From Phenylobacterium sp. (lineage in GTDB: Bacteria; Pseudomonadota; Alphaproteobacteria; Caulobacterales; Caulobacteraceae): a stretch of 39,105 nucleotides of DNA. The notes beneath the pieces are model-generated. The model saw nothing but the letters and a program-made list of their open reading frames with translations, was not told where the DNA came from and ran no database searches. Location of the stretch: positions 1-39,105 of the forward strand of contig NZ_JAUSLG010000067.1 in assembly GCF_030646615.1 (NCBI RefSeq), in the 5' to 3' direction. Shown here piece by piece: positions 1 through 8,785 of the stretch. The translations under genes were made by a program, and so were the position numbers. Each line of letters starts with the position of its first letter. The first letter of the stretch is position 1.

Positions 1-966
1 CCGCAGGGCGCCCGAGGCCAGGGCCGGCTTGAGCAGGTTGGAGGCGTCCATGGCCCCGCCGCTGGTGGCGCCGGCGCCGATCACCGTGTGGATCTCGTCG
101 ATGAACAGGATCGCGTCGGGGTGGTTCTCCAGCTCCTTGACGACCTGCTTGACCCGCTCTTCGAAGTCGCCGCGATAGCGGGTGCCGGCCAGCAGCGCCC
201 CCATGTCGAGGGAGAAGATGGTGGCCTCGGCCAGGACCGCAGGGACCTGCTTGTTGACGATCTTGCGGGCCAGGCCTTCGGCGATGGCGGTCTTGCCGAC
301 CCCGGGGTCCCCCACCAGCAGCGGGTTGTTCTTGGTCCGGCGGCAAAGGATCTGGATGCAGCGCTCGACCTCGGCGGCGCGGCCGATCAGGGGATCGACC
401 TTGCCCTCCTTGGCCTTCTCGTTCAGGTCGACGCAGTAGGCCTCGAGGGCCTCTCCGCCGGTCTTGACCGAGGGCTTTTCCTCGTCCTCGGCGCCCTTGG
501 CGGGCTTGCCTTCGACGGTGGCCCCGGCCTTCTTGGCGATGCCGTGGGCGATATAGTTCACCGCGTCATACCGCGTCATGTCCTGCTCTTGCAGGAAGTA
601 GGCGGCATGGCTCTCCCGTTCGGAGAAGATGGCCACCAGCACATTGGCGCCGGTGACATCCTCGCGGCCGGAGGACTGGACGTGAATGACCGCGCGCTGG
701 ATGACGCGCTGGAAACCGGCCGTGGGCTTGGCGTCTTCGCCGTCGTCCACCACAAGCGAGCGGAGCTCATTGTCCACATAGCCCGTGAGGGTCCCCCTTA
801 GGGAACCGAGGTCGACTTCGCAGGCGCGCATCACGGCGGCGGCTTCTTCGTCGTCGATCAGCGCCAGGAGCAGGTGCTCCAGCGTCGCATACTCGTGCTT
901 TCGCTCATTGGCGTAAGCGACGGCGCGATGCAGAGATTCTTCGAGTTGGCGCGAAAACGAGGGCAA
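1..966 (-). CDS. clpA: ClpA, ATP-dependent Clp protease ATP-binding subunit (N-terminal part only)
   Basis: This is the AAA+ unfoldase that works with ClpP and takes N-degron substrates from ClpS. Only the first 322 residues lie in the window; the gene runs off the left edge. The Clp N-domain begins [20 protein letters not shown], and the first AAA module has Walker A GDPGVGKT and Walker [11 protein letters not shown] place the start at a TTG (964-966) because the family begins at this PSFSR segment and a GAGAGG ribosome binding site sits about 8 bases upstream; no ATG fits. It follows clpS by 11 bases on the same strand, so the two are very probably cotranscribed. The TTG start may lower ClpA translation relative to ClpS; that is inference. 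Confidence 0.95.
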   Translation of the reverse strand, partial: MPSFSRQLEESLHRAVAYANERKHEYATLEHLLLALIDDEEAAAVMRACEVDLGSLRGTLTGYVDNELRSLVVDDGEDAKPTAGFQRVIQRAVIHVQSSGREDVTGANVLVAIFSERESHAAYFLQEQDMTRYDAVNYIAHGIAKKAGATVEGKPAKGAEDEEKPSVKTGGEALEAYCVDLNEKAKEGKVDPLIGRAAEVERCIQILCRRTKNNPLLVGDPGVGKTAIAEGLARKIVNKQVPAVLAEATIFSLDMGALLAGTRYRGDFEERVKQVVKELENHPDAILFIDEIHTVIGAGATSGGAMDASNLLKPALASGALR

Positions 967-977
967 TCGGGGGCCTC

Positions 978-1307
978 TCAATCCTTTTCCATGGTGCATT
1001 GAAGCGGGTGCTGATGCCGTCTGGCGGTATCAACGACCTGCGCGACTTTAGTTTCCGCCACCTCGTAGGTGAACACACCGCAAACACCCACGCCGTGCTG
1101 GTGGACGTGCAGCATGATCCGCGTCGCGTCTTCGCGCGACTTGTTGAAGAACTGCTCCAGAACGTAAACGACGAACTCCATAGGGGTGTAGTCGTCGTTC
1201 AGCAGCAGCACGCGGTACATGGACGGCTTCTGCGTCTTCGGCTTGGTCTGGGTGATGACCGCCGATTTGACGCCCGTCGACACATCACCTTGCTTGCGCT
1301 CGGCCAT
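978..1307 (-). CDS. clpS: ClpS, adaptor protein for ClpAP (N-degron recognition)
   Basis: This 109-residue adaptor delivers proteins with destabilising N-terminal residues to ClpA. The core shows [13 protein letters not shown] (the ligand-pocket segment), [18 protein letters not shown] and [14 protein letters not shown], and ends [10 protein letters not shown], all typical of alphaproteobacterial ClpS. The open frame extends 53 codons further upstream, but I choose the ATG at 1307 because ClpS proteins start at MAERKQG and an AGGAGA ribosome binding site precedes it by about 9 bases. The 155 bases up to dinB hold the extended frame and probably the clpSA promoter. clpA follows 11 bases downstream. 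Confidence 0.96.
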   Translation of the reverse strand: MAERKQGDVSTGVKSAVITQTKPKTQKPSMYRVLLLNDDYTPMEFVVYVLEQFFNKSREDATRIMLHVHQHGVGVCGVFTYEVAETKVAQVVDTARRHQHPLQCTMEKD

Positions 1308-1462
1308 CGAAAACGTCTCCTGGCGGGCGTCTGGGTCCCGCCGCTTAGGGATTAGATATGGAAAAGGATGGCGTTTGAAAGGGTTGAAATCGTCGAAGGA
1401 CGACACCAAGCGGCCAACGCTTATCTTTTTGTCGCTGTCGCGCGAGCTTAACCGATCATCAC

Positions 1463-2737
1463 TCAATCTTGAACCCTGGGTTTTGAGCGCAGCGCCCGAC
1501 CCGAGGTGATCGCCTCCGGACCGAAGCGCGCCCTTATGGCGTCGGCGGTGCGTTCCTCGGTCAGGGCCTTTTCCTCGCCCTCACCGAAGAAGTCAGCCTC
1601 GCCCGCGCCGGCTGGACCGAGCTCGGCCATGCCGATGCCGATCAGGCGGAAGCTGCGACCATCGGCCTCGCGGCGCAACAGCTCGCGGCCGGCGGCGAAG
1701 AGGGTGCGGGCGGTCTGAGTCGGCACGGCCAGCGCCTTGCGCCGGGTCAGGAGGCGGAAGTCCGGCGTCTTGAGCTTCAGCGTCACCACGCGGCCGGATA
1801 CGCCCGCCGCCCGCGCCTGGCGCGCGACCCGCTCGCACAGGGGCGCCAGGCGGTCTTCCAGGGCGTCGTAGTCGGCGAGGTCGGTGTTGAAAGTGGTCTC
1901 GGCGCTGATTCCCTTGCGGGTCTGGTCGGGATCGACGGGGCGGGTGTCGCGGCCATGGGCCAGGTCGTACAGACGCAGGCCGTGGGCGCCGAACCGGCGG
2001 GCGAGATCCTTTTGCTCGGCCCGGGCGATGTCGCCGATGGTGCGCAGGCCCGCGGCCTCCAGGGACTTCACCATGGCCGGCCCGACCCCGGGCAGCAGTC
2101 CGACCGGGCGCGGCGCCAGGAAGCTGGCCGACTCGGCGGCGCCGATCACCGAGAACCCCCTCGGCTTGTCGAGGTCGGAGGCGATCTTGGCCAGGAACTT
2201 GTTGGGCGCCAGGCCGATGGAGACGGTGAGGCCCGTCGCGGCTTCAATCCGCCCCTGCAGCCGGGCCAGGGTCACGGCCGGCGGCGCCCCGTGCAGGCGC
2301 TCGGTGCCCGACAGGTCCATCCAGGCCTCGTCCAGGGACAGGGGCTGCACCAGGGGCGTCAGCTCGGCCATCAACCCCATGATGATGCGGCTCTCGGTGC
2401 GGTACTTGGTGAAGTCCGGCTTGATCACCACCGCCTGGGGGCAGGCGGCCAGGGCCTTGAACATCGGCATGGCCGAGCGCACCCCATAGACCCTGGCCAT
2501 GTAGCAGCAGGTGGTCACCACCCCGCGCACCCCGCCGCCGACGATCACCGGCCTGTCGCGCAGCTCCGGCCGGTCCCGCTTTTCTACCGAGGCGTAGAAG
2601 GCGTCGCAGTCCAGATGGGCCATGGAGAGGTCCATCAGCTCCCCATGGGCCACCAGGCGCGGCGAGCCGCAGGACGGGCAGCGTCTCGCTCCGGGAGCGG
2701 GCCCGGTCCAAAGGCAGTCGCGGCAGAGCGCCTTCAT
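1463..2737 (-). CDS. dinB: DNA polymerase IV (Y family) with N-terminal zinc finger
   Basis: This is an error-prone Y-family translesion polymerase of 424 residues. An N-terminal C4 motif (Cys5, Cys8, Cys20, Cys23) precedes the palm, an extension common in alphaproteobacterial DinB. The palm carries [15 protein letters not shown] and the second acidic motif SLDEAWMDL; an HhH region ([13 protein letters not shown]) and a little-finger domain follow. The frame is open back to a GTG at 2755, but the ATG at 2737 overlaps the TGA of the upstream ROK kinase as ATGA, so I favour 2737 and translational coupling. I do not recognise a beta-clamp motif with confidence. No SOS box was identified directly upstream, as expected for an internal operon position. 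Confidence 0.93.
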   Translation of the reverse strand: MKALCRDCLWTGPAPGARRCPSCGSPRLVAHGELMDLSMAHLDCDAFYASVEKRDRPELRDRPVIVGGGVRGVVTTCCYMARVYGVRSAMPMFKALAACPQAVVIKPDFTKYRTESRIIMGLMAELTPLVQPLSLDEAWMDLSGTERLHGAPPAVTLARLQGRIEAATGLTVSIGLAPNKFLAKIASDLDKPRGFSVIGAAESASFLAPRPVGLLPGVGPAMVKSLEAAGLRTIGDIARAEQKDLARRFGAHGLRLYDLAHGRDTRPVDPDQTRKGISAETTFNTDLADYDALEDRLAPLCERVARQARAAGVSGRVVTLKLKTPDFRLLTRRKALAVPTQTARTLFAAGRELLRREADGRSFRLIGIGMAELGPAGAGEADFFGEGEEKALTEERTADAIRARFGPEAITSGRALRSKPRVQD

Positions 2738-3630
2738 GGGGTTGAGCGCGGCCACAGCCAGGCCGCGCCGCGCACGCCGGAGGAATCCCCATGGATGGCC
2801 GGGCGGATGGGGGTGTCGACGCCATCGGCGAAGACGTGAGGCGCCAGCGCGGCCGGCAGCCGCTCATAGAGCTCGGCGACATTGGACATGCCGCCCCCCA
2901 GGACGATGACATCGGGATCGATCAGGTCGACCACCACCGCCAGGGCGCGGCCCAGGCGGTCGACATAGCGGGCTAGCGCCGCCTGGGCCGCGGCGTCTCC
3001 GCTGCTGGCCTGGGCGATGATCTCCGGCGCCTTCAGCCCGGCCCCATGATCGGCCTCGAAGGCCGGGCCGGAGATCCAGGTCTCCAGGCAGCCCCGCCGT
3101 CCGCACCAGCAGGCCGGGCCGGGGCGCTCATCGGCCGTAGCCCAGGGCAGGGGGCTGTGACCCCACTCGCCGGCCACGCCGTTGCGGCCCTCCACCAGAG
3201 CGCCGTCGACCACGACGCCGCCCCCGCAGCCGGTGCCCAGGATAGCGGCGAACACCACGCGGGCCCCGGCGCCGGCGCCGTCGGCCGCCTCCGACAGGGC
3301 CAGGCAGTTGGCGTCGTTGGCCAGGCGCACCGGGCGCCGCAGGGCGGCCTCCAGGTCGGCGCCGAAAGGCTGGCCGTTCAGCCAGACGGAGTTGGCGTTG
3401 CGGATCAGCCCGGTGCGCGGCGAGATCGAGCCGGGCATGCCGACGCCAACCTGGTCGGCCCGGGCGCCGGCCGCCTGCTCGACTTGCGCCACCAGGTCGG
3501 CGACGGCGGCGAGGGCGAGGCGATAATCCCCCGGGTTGGGGACGCGCAGGCGCGCGACGATGGCGCCCTCGCGGTCCAGGGCGGCCGCCTCGATCTTGGT
3601 GCCGCCGAAATCGACGCCGATGCGGATCAT
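2734..3630 (-). CDS. ROK-family sugar kinase (fructokinase/glucokinase-like)
   Basis: This 298-residue protein should phosphorylate a hexose with ATP in the cytoplasm. It starts MIRIGVDFGGTKIEAAAL (phosphate-1 loop), has the sugar-site NDANCLALSEA and GTGCGGGVV, and the ROK zinc motif CWCGRRGCLE preceded by GEWGHSPLP. The length is normal for bacterial ROK fructokinases, and a fructokinase role is the more likely one, but the substrate cannot be read from the sequence. The open frame continues far upstream because it runs through the previous gene in another frame; the ATG at 3630 is set by the conserved N-terminus. It lies 16 bases after the HAD-like gene and overlaps dinB by four bases. Confidence 0.9.
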   Translation of the reverse strand: MIRIGVDFGGTKIEAAALDREGAIVARLRVPNPGDYRLALAAVADLVAQVEQAAGARADQVGVGMPGSISPRTGLIRNANSVWLNGQPFGADLEAALRRPVRLANDANCLALSEAADGAGAGARVVFAAILGTGCGGGVVVDGALVEGRNGVAGEWGHSPLPWATADERPGPACWCGRRGCLETWISGPAFEADHGAGLKAPEIIAQASSGDAAAQAALARYVDRLGRALAVVVDLIDPDVIVLGGGMSNVAELYERLPAALAPHVFADGVDTPIRPAIHGDSSGVRGAAWLWPRSTP

Positions 3631-3646
3631 GATGGTCGGCGCGGGC

Positions 3647-4372
3647 TCAGGAGATCGAATCGGCGATGGCGATGCGCAGGGCGTCCCAGTCGTCGATCCG
3701 GGTGTGGCGGCTGGGCGAACTCGGGGCCAGCGGCCGCAGGCGGGGATCGGCCACGTGCTGGAAGCGGGCGACGGCCGGGGCGGCGTCGGCCACGGAGTCA
3801 AGATTGGGCAGGAGATCGTCGATGAAGGCGGCCGGTCCCCTGGCCTGTTCCGCCAGGGCCGCAGCCAGCGGCCCCTTTGGCCCCGAATTGAGCAGCAGGG
3901 GATAGTCCAGCCCATGGCGGCCCAGCCAGCGGGCCCGGGCCAGGCGTCCCTGGCCCGGCGCATTGGTCAGGATGACCACGCCGCCCTGCTCCGACAGGCG
4001 GCGCAGGGCGTCGGCCGCGCCCTCGGCAACCCGCATCTCGCCGGCCCCATAGCGGAAGAAGTCGTCATAGTGCTGACGGCCCTCCTCGATCGGCAGATGC
4101 TCGGTGGCGCCGGGGTGATAGATGTTTTGAAACAAGGCGAAGCGCTCGACGCGGAACTCCAGCCCGCGCCCGGCCAGGAAGGCGCCGAAGCCCTCCATGA
4201 AGTGGCCCAGCACCTCGTCCACATCGACGATCACCAGCGGGCGGGCGGCGTCCAGCCCCAGGCCCGCCAGGTCCGGGGCCCGGGCGCGCAGCAGCGCTGC
4301 AGGGCCAGCCGCCGCGGTCGAGCTGGCGGCGACGGCGTCGGGCTGAGCGGCAGGGGGCGGTGTGTCGGCCAC
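3647..4372 (-). CDS. HAD-superfamily hydrolase-like protein
   Basis: This 241-residue protein has the full HAD motif set. Motif I is VIVDVDEVLGHF (Asp50, Asp52), motif II is VVILTNAPG, motif III is a lysine in LLNSGPKGPL, and motif IV is AAFIDDLLPN. It should be a phosphatase-like enzyme; the substrate is unknown. The first 40 residues are Ala/Pro-rich and probably disordered. The start is a GTG at 4372, with a GAGAG just upstream. It diverges from divK and heads the run HAD, ROK kinase, dinB. The DxDEV form of motif I is usual for this subfamily. The function beyond hydrolase chemistry is open. Confidence 0.8.
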   Translation of the reverse strand: MADTPPPAAQPDAVAASSTAAAGPAALLRARAPDLAGLGLDAARPLVIVDVDEVLGHFMEGFGAFLAGRGLEFRVERFALFQNIYHPGATEHLPIEEGRQHYDDFFRYGAGEMRVAEGAADALRRLSEQGGVVILTNAPGQGRLARARWLGRHGLDYPLLLNSGPKGPLAAALAEQARGPAAFIDDLLPNLDSVADAAPAVARFQHVADPRLRPLAPSSPSRHTRIDDWDALRIAIADSIS

Positions 4373-4401
4373 TGGGTCTCTCGTGGGGCTCTCGCGTGCG
4401 G

Positions 4402-4416
4402 CTAACGCCAGTTTAA
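4402..4416 (+). promoter_or_regulatory. Candidate CtrA-binding box upstream of divK
   Basis: The sequence is CTAA, seven bases (CGCCAGT), then TTAA, matching the CtrA consensus TTAA-N7-TTAA with one mismatch. It lies about 82 bases before the divK start. In C. crescentus divK is known to be CtrA-controlled, which supports the call. A GATTC site (4461-4465), the sequence methylated by CcrM, lies between the box and the gene. Confidence 0.6.
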
Positions 4417-4497
4417 GGATATTCGTGGGATCAAAGGGGCCAAAGGTGGGGTCGGCGGAAGATTCGCCGTCCGAAAAAGAGCATCGTCGAGACGACC

Positions 4498-4863
4498 ATG
4501 GCCAAGAAGGTCCTCATCGTCGAGGATAACGAGCTGAACATGAAGCTGTTTCATGACCTGCTCGACGCGCAAGGCTACGAGACCCTGCAGACCCGCGAAG
4601 GCCTGCAAGCCCTCTCTTTGGCCCGAGAGCACCGTCCCGACCTCATTCTGATGGACATCCAGCTCCCCGAAATCTCGGGCCTGGAGGTCACCAAATGGCT
4701 GAAGGAAGACGACGAGCTGGCCCATATCCCCGTGGTCGCCGTCACCGCCTTCGCCATGAAGGGCGACGAAGAACGCATTCGCGAAGGCGGCTGCGAGGCC
4801 TATATTTCCAAGCCCATTTCAGTGTCGCACTTCCTCGACACCATTCGCCGCCTGCTGGGGTAG
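4498..4863 (+). CDS. divK: DivK, single-domain response regulator of cell polarity
   Basis: DivK is a stand-alone receiver domain that, when phosphorylated, redirects DivL-CckA signalling and so lowers CtrA activity; DivJ phosphorylates it and PleC dephosphorylates it. The protein has 121 residues with the acidic pair in [12 protein letters not shown], the phosphoacceptor Asp53 in [10 protein letters not shown], the conserved Thr in VTAFAMKG and Lys in YISKPIS. Identity to C. crescentus DivK, recalled from memory, is very high across the domain; this protein stops at RRLLG, about four residues short of that protein's tail. pleD follows six bases after the stop, so the two form an operon. Confidence 0.97.
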   Translation: MAKKVLIVEDNELNMKLFHDLLDAQGYETLQTREGLQALSLAREHRPDLILMDIQLPEISGLEVTKWLKEDDELAHIPVVAVTAFAMKGDEERIREGGCEAYISKPISVSHFLDTIRRLLG

Positions 4864-4869
4864 CCCGCC

Positions 4870-6234
4870 ATGACCGCACGCATCCTGGTCGTGGACGATA
4901 TCGAAGCCAATGTCCGTCTCCTCGAGGCCAAGCTCACGGCCGAATATTACGAGGTTCTGACGGCCTATGACGGCCCGACCGCCCTGGCCATGGCGGCGGC
5001 CGAACAGCCCGACATCGTGCTGCTGGACGTGATGATGCCGGGCATGGACGGGTTCCAGGTCTGCCGCCGGCTGAAGGACGATCCTGAGACCCGCCACGTG
5101 CCGGTGGTGCTGGTCACCGCCCTGGACGGCCGCGCCGACCGGATCGCCGGCCTCGAGGCCGGGGCCGACGAATTCCTCACCAAGCCCATCGACGACGTCA
5201 TGCTGTTCGCCCGGGTGCGCAGCCTGACCCGCCTGAAGACCGTGATCGACGAGTTGCGGGTGCGCGAGGCCTCGGGCCGGCGGATCGGCGTGATCGCCGG
5301 CGCAGGATCTCGCCTGGGGGGCACGGGCGGCCGGGTGCTGATCGTTGATGACCACGAGCGCCAGGCCCAGAGGATCGCCTCTGAGCTGTCCATCGAACAC
5401 CGCCCGGTGATCGAGTCCGAACCCGACAAGGCCCTGTTGTCGGCTCGGGGCCCGGTGGACCTGATCATTGTCAACGCCACGGCCCGCAGCTTTGACGGCC
5501 TGCGCTTCTGCGCCCAGGTCCGCTCGGACGAGGCGACCCGCCACCTGCCGATCCTGGCTGTTGTCGATTTCGACGAGCGGCCCCGCCTGATGAAGGCCCT
5601 GGAGATCGGGGTCAACGACCTGCTGGCCAAGCCCATCGACCCCCAGGAGCTGTCAGCCCGGGCGCGGACCCAGATCCGCCGCAAGCGCTACACCGATTAT
5701 CTGCGGGACAATCTCGACCACTCCCTGGAACTGGCGGTCACCGACCAGCTCACCGGCCTGCACAATCGCCGCTACATGACCGGCCAGCTCGACGCCCTGG
5801 TCAAACGCGCCGCCCATGGGGGCGAGCCGGTGGCGGCCCTGCTGATCGACATCGACCATTTCAAGAAGATCAATGACGGTTACGGCCACGATGTGGGCGA
5901 CGAGGTGCTGCGGGAATTCGCCGTGCGCCTGGCCTCCAATGTGCGGGCCGTCGATCTGCCCTGCCGCCATGGGGGCGAGGAGTTTGTGGTGGTCATGCCC
6001 GGCACCCGCATCGAGGACGCCGAGCGAATCGCCGAGCGCATCCGCCTGCACGTGGCCGGTTCGCCCTTCCGGGTAGCCCACGGGACCGAGCTCTTGACCG
6101 CCACCATCTCCATCGGCGTCGCCGCGACCCTGGGACCCGACGACACCCCCGACGCCCTGCTCAAGCGGGCGGACGAGGGGCTCTATGAGGCCAAGTCCTC
6201 CGGCCGTAACAAGGTCATATCCCGGGCGGCGTAA
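4870..6234 (+). CDS. pleD: PleD, response-regulator diguanylate cyclase
   Basis: PleD makes cyclic di-GMP at the stalked pole and drives flagellum loss, stalk growth and holdfast formation. The 454-residue protein has an N-terminal receiver with Asp53 in IVLLDVMMPG, a second, degenerate receiver (about 153-275) where Asn202 replaces the phosphoacceptor, and a GGDEF domain. The catalytic loop is GGEEF at 368-372 and the inhibitory I-site is RAVD at 359-362, the positions I remember for C. crescentus PleD, so feedback inhibition should be retained. It is translated right after divK, and a strong terminator follows 34 bases after the stop. Confidence 0.97.
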   Translation: MTARILVVDDIEANVRLLEAKLTAEYYEVLTAYDGPTALAMAAAEQPDIVLLDVMMPGMDGFQVCRRLKDDPETRHVPVVLVTALDGRADRIAGLEAGADEFLTKPIDDVMLFARVRSLTRLKTVIDELRVREASGRRIGVIAGAGSRLGGTGGRVLIVDDHERQAQRIASELSIEHRPVIESEPDKALLSARGPVDLIIVNATARSFDGLRFCAQVRSDEATRHLPILAVVDFDERPRLMKALEIGVNDLLAKPIDPQELSARARTQIRRKRYTDYLRDNLDHSLELAVTDQLTGLHNRRYMTGQLDALVKRAAHGGEPVAALLIDIDHFKKINDGYGHDVGDEVLREFAVRLASNVRAVDLPCRHGGEEFVVVMPGTRIEDAERIAERIRLHVAGSPFRVAHGTELLTATISIGVAATLGPDDTPDALLKRADEGLYEAKSSGRNKVISRAA

Positions 6235-6268
6235 AACGATCTTGGGAAAATTCTAGGGACGAAACGCA

Positions 6269-6297
6269 AAACGCCCGGCTGATCCAGCCGGGCGTTT
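6269..6297. terminator. Bidirectional intrinsic terminator between pleD and rpmG
   Basis: A perfect 12-bp stem (AAACGCCCGGCT paired with AGCCGGGCGTTT) encloses the loop GATCC. The stem has A and T runs at its two bases, so it can end transcription from pleD (plus) and from rpmG (minus), which converge here. Confidence 0.85.
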
Positions 6298-6322
6298 CCT
6301 TGTTCGCGTGGGCGAAGCGATC

Positions 6323-6490
6323 CTACTTGATCTTGCCTTCGCGGAATTCCACGTGCTTGCGCACGACGGGATCGTACTTCTTCATGACCAGCTTGTCGGT
6401 CTTGGTGCGGGCGTTCTTCTTGGTCACGTAGAAAAAGCCGGTGTCCGCCGAGGAGTTCAGGCGGATCTTGATGGAAGCTGGCTTCGCCAT
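6323..6490 (-). CDS. rpmG: 50S ribosomal protein L33
   Basis: A 55-residue large-subunit ribosomal protein. Translation gives [20 protein letters not shown], then [20 protein letters not shown] and a tail ending EFREGKIK. This is the alphaproteobacterial L33 form without the zinc-binding cysteines, which fits a zinc-independent paralogue. An AGGA ribosome binding site lies about 8 bases before the ATG at 6490. The gene is monocistronic: its own promoter is at 6553-6580 and the shared terminator is 26 bases after its stop. Confidence 0.96.
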   Translation of the reverse strand: MAKPASIKIRLNSSADTGFFYVTKKNARTKTDKLVMKKYDPVVRKHVEFREGKIK

Positions 6491-6552
6491 GGTCGGTCCT
6501 CGCGGGGCCGGGCAAGCGCGCTTCCCCGGCAGTCATTTCGAATGAGCCGCGG

Positions 6553-6580
6553 ACAATACGAATCCGCAGACCAAAGTCAA
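6553..6580 (-). promoter_or_regulatory. Candidate rpmG promoter with a GANTC site in the spacer
   Basis: On the minus strand TTGACT (6580-6575) and TATTGT (6558-6553) are separated by 16 bases, matching 5/6 and 4/6 of the vegetative consensus. The -10 element ends 63 bases before the rpmG start. A GAATC/GATTC site (6560-6564), the target of the CcrM methylase, lies in the spacer next to the -10 element. Confidence 0.5.
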
Positions 6581-6604
6581 TGCGGGGAGGCCGATGGGCT
6601 TAAT

Positions 6605-7438
6605 CTAGCCGCCCGCCGTAGTCAGCCGGCCGCTCTGGTAGTCGGCGAAGGCCTGGCGAATCTCGTCCACCGTGTTCATCACGAAGGGGCCGTGGGCGAC
6701 CACGGGCTCGTCGATGACCGGGGCGGCGTAGAAGAGGGCGCGGACCGGCGTCGTGGCGCTGAGCGCCAGGATGTCGTCGGCCTCGCGGGCGTGGGCCCAG
6801 GCGTGCTGGTCGGCGCGGACGACGGTCTGGGCGCCGCCGACCTTGGCCTCGCCCTCCAGGACCAGGACAAAGCCCCGCCAGCCCTTCGCCATGGGCAGGT
6901 CGAGGGTCGCGCCGGCGTCCAGGCGCAGATCCATCAGGGCCAGCGGCCAGAGGCTGCCGTGGGGCCGCTCGGCCTCGCCCAGACGTCCGGCGTAGAGCCG
7001 CGCCTCATAGCCCTCGCCGGTGATCCGGGCGGCCTCGGCGGCCCGCTGGTCGCTGTAGCGGGCGGGGCTCATCTTCCGGGCGGCCGGCAGGTTCAGCCAG
7101 AGCTGCAGGGAATGGACGCCGCCGGGCCCCGGCATCTCCGAATGCATCACCCCGCCGCCGGCGGTCATGAACTGGACGTCGCCGGCCTCCAGCTCCCCGT
7201 GGGCGCCGGTGTGGTCCTCGTGGATCATCTGGCCTTCGAGGATGAAGGTCACCGTCTCCATCCCCCGGTGGGGGTGGGTAGGGAAGCCGGCGGGCGGAGC
7301 GAACCAGTCCTCGGCCAGGAACAGGAAGGGGCTGTAGGGGCCATGCGCCTGCGGCGCGATGATCAGGCGGTTCTGGTGGCGGGGACCCAGCACATTGCGC
7401 GGGCCGGCGGCCTCGATGCGATCGACGGAGAGGGCCAT
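6605..7438 (-). CDS. Pirin family protein
   Basis: A bicupin, probably iron-binding protein of 277 residues. Metal ligands of the pirin cupin are visible as His55 and His57 in FPTHPHRGME and as His99 and Glu101 in GGGVMHSEMPG. The C-terminal half has the pirin C domain, with GKAKV-like spacing in LVLEGEAKVGGAQ. Bacterial pirins range from quercetinase to redox-sensing regulators; nothing here separates them. The gene begins four bases after the FMN reductase stop, and its AAGG ribosome binding site overlaps that stop, so the two are translated as a pair. Pirin genes often sit next to NAD(P)H-quinone or FMN reductases, which suggests a shared redox role. Confidence 0.92.
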   Translation of the reverse strand: MALSVDRIEAAGPRNVLGPRHQNRLIIAPQAHGPYSPFLFLAEDWFAPPAGFPTHPHRGMETVTFILEGQMIHEDHTGAHGELEAGDVQFMTAGGGVMHSEMPGPGGVHSLQLWLNLPAARKMSPARYSDQRAAEAARITGEGYEARLYAGRLGEAERPHGSLWPLALMDLRLDAGATLDLPMAKGWRGFVLVLEGEAKVGGAQTVVRADQHAWAHAREADDILALSATTPVRALFYAAPVIDEPVVAHGPFVMNTVDEIRQAFADYQSGRLTTAGG

Positions 7439-7442
7439 GACC

Positions 7443-8000
7443 TTAGCCGTTCATCTTCGCGATCCAGGCCGCGAACTTGTCGCCCCAGCCCTCGATGAAG
7501 GCCTGGAACTTGGGATCGGCGAAGCCGCCGTCCTCGGTGAAGTGCTCGTCCTTATGGACGAAGTAAATCTGCGGCATGCCCATCACCGCCACGTTGATGG
7601 CCGTCAGCACGTTGCGCAGATCCACCTGGGCCGCGCCGGTGCCCAGCGCGCCGGGGCTGGCGCCGGCGATGGCGGCGGGCTTGCCCGACCACACCCCCTG
7701 GCCCGGAGGCCGCGAGGCCCAGTCGATGGCGTTCTTCAGCACGCCGGGCATGGAGCGGTTGTATTCCGGCGTCACGAACAGCACGGCGTCGGCGGTCTTG
7801 ATCGCGTCCTTGAACGCCACGACGGCGGCCGGCGGATCGGCCTCGTGATCCTGGTTGAACAGGGGCACGTCGCCATAGTCGAGGATCTGCAGGTCGAGTT
7901 TCGACGCCGTGGTCTTCGCAATCGCCTCGGCCAGGCGCCGGTTCACGGAATGGCGGCGGAAACTGCCGACGATAACGGCGACCTTGGGCCGATCGGACAT
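7443..8000 (-). CDS. NADPH-dependent FMN reductase (flavodoxin-like fold)
   Basis: A 185-residue flavoprotein that should reduce FMN or quinones with NAD(P)H. It has the phosphate-binding loop IVGSFRRHSVNRRLAE near the N-terminus, the FMN-binding TPEYNRSMPGVLKNAIDW in the middle, and GASPGALGT near the second flavin loop. These mark the NADPH_dep_FMN_red family, which includes chromate and quinone reductases such as ChrR/YieF. A GGAG ribosome binding site lies 6 bases before the ATG. It is the first gene of a two-gene unit with the pirin gene. Confidence 0.92.
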   Translation of the reverse strand: MSDRPKVAVIVGSFRRHSVNRRLAEAIAKTTASKLDLQILDYGDVPLFNQDHEADPPAAVVAFKDAIKTADAVLFVTPEYNRSMPGVLKNAIDWASRPPGQGVWSGKPAAIAGASPGALGTGAAQVDLRNVLTAINVAVMGMPQIYFVHKDEHFTEDGGFADPKFQAFIEGWGDKFAAWIAKMNG

Positions 8001-8019
8001 GCGAACTCCAGTGCGGGTG

Positions 8020-8730
8020 TCAGAGGTGGGCGACCTTATGGCCCTTCACACCGAAACGCATATAGGGGGAGGGTCGCTCCGGATCATCCAGGCGCAGCAC
8101 CGCCTCCTTGATCATGGTGCGGGTGACCATGGGCAGCTCCAGGCCCAGCGCGTCGTCGAAATCGACCCAGGCGATCTCCTCCAGCTCCCCACAGTCGGGC
8201 TGTCGGTCCAGGCTGATCAGCCGCTCGGCGTCGGCCATCAGGAACCAGGTGTCGAACCGCTTGGCCAGCATGGGCGGGGTGACGGCCCGCGCGATGATCT
8301 CCATGGCCTCGAGGTCGGCCAGGGCGCCCTGGGCCAGGAACTCCCGCCAGGGGCCGACCCCGGGCCGTGGCGGGGCCTTCTTGGCCAGCAGCAGGCCGGC
8401 CTCCTCGAAGGTCTCGCGGATGGCCGCCAGGGCCAGGGCCTGGCCGCGGCGCAGCTTGATATGGCGGTCGAACTTGGCCGCCACCTCGGGCCGCAGGTCG
8501 GTGGCGTGGGGGGCGCGGAAGTCGGCCCGATCGATCCGCCCGCCGGGGAAGACCCAGAGATTGGGCATGAAGTCATGGCCGCTGTTGCGCTTGCCCATCA
8601 GGACCCGCGGCTTGGCCGCATCCCGGCGGACCAGGATGATGGTCGCCGCATCCCGCGGCTTCACGGCTCGGGCGCCCTCGGGGCGCATGCGACCGCCCTC
8701 GGGGCGGCGGGGAATCTCTGCGTCGGTCAT
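8020..8730 (-). CDS. Nudix hydrolase with an interrupted Nudix box (NUDT19-like)
   Basis: A 236-residue pyrophosphohydrolase-like protein. The glycine half of the Nudix box (VFPGGRID, 62-67) is separated by about 40 residues from the catalytic half (REtfEEAGLLL, Arg105 to Glu110). Such a split box is known from the NUDT19/RP2 subfamily, which includes CoA diphosphatases; the substrate here is not proven. The frame extends 28 codons upstream, but the ATG at 8730 gives the expected N-terminus, just before the domain. No strong ribosome binding site is visible. It ends 19 bases before the FMN reductase start. Confidence 0.85.
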   Translation of the reverse strand: MTDAEIPRRPEGGRMRPEGARAVKPRDAATIILVRRDAAKPRVLMGKRNSGHDFMPNLWVFPGGRIDRADFRAPHATDLRPEVAAKFDRHIKLRRGQALALAAIRETFEEAGLLLAKKAPPRPGVGPWREFLAQGALADLEAMEIIARAVTPPMLAKRFDTWFLMADAERLISLDRQPDCGELEEIAWVDFDDALGLELPMVTRTMIKEAVLRLDDPERPSPYMRFGVKGHKVAHL

Positions 8731-8785
8731 GAAACAACTGTATGACCGCCCCGGGACGCAGAGGAAGCGTGACGTTGGGGAAGGG

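Noticed and set aside
1308..1466. A 53-residue N-terminal extension of ClpS
   Set aside because: It is Arg/Phe-rich, unlike any ClpS N-terminus, and a good ribosome binding site precedes the internal ATG at 1307.
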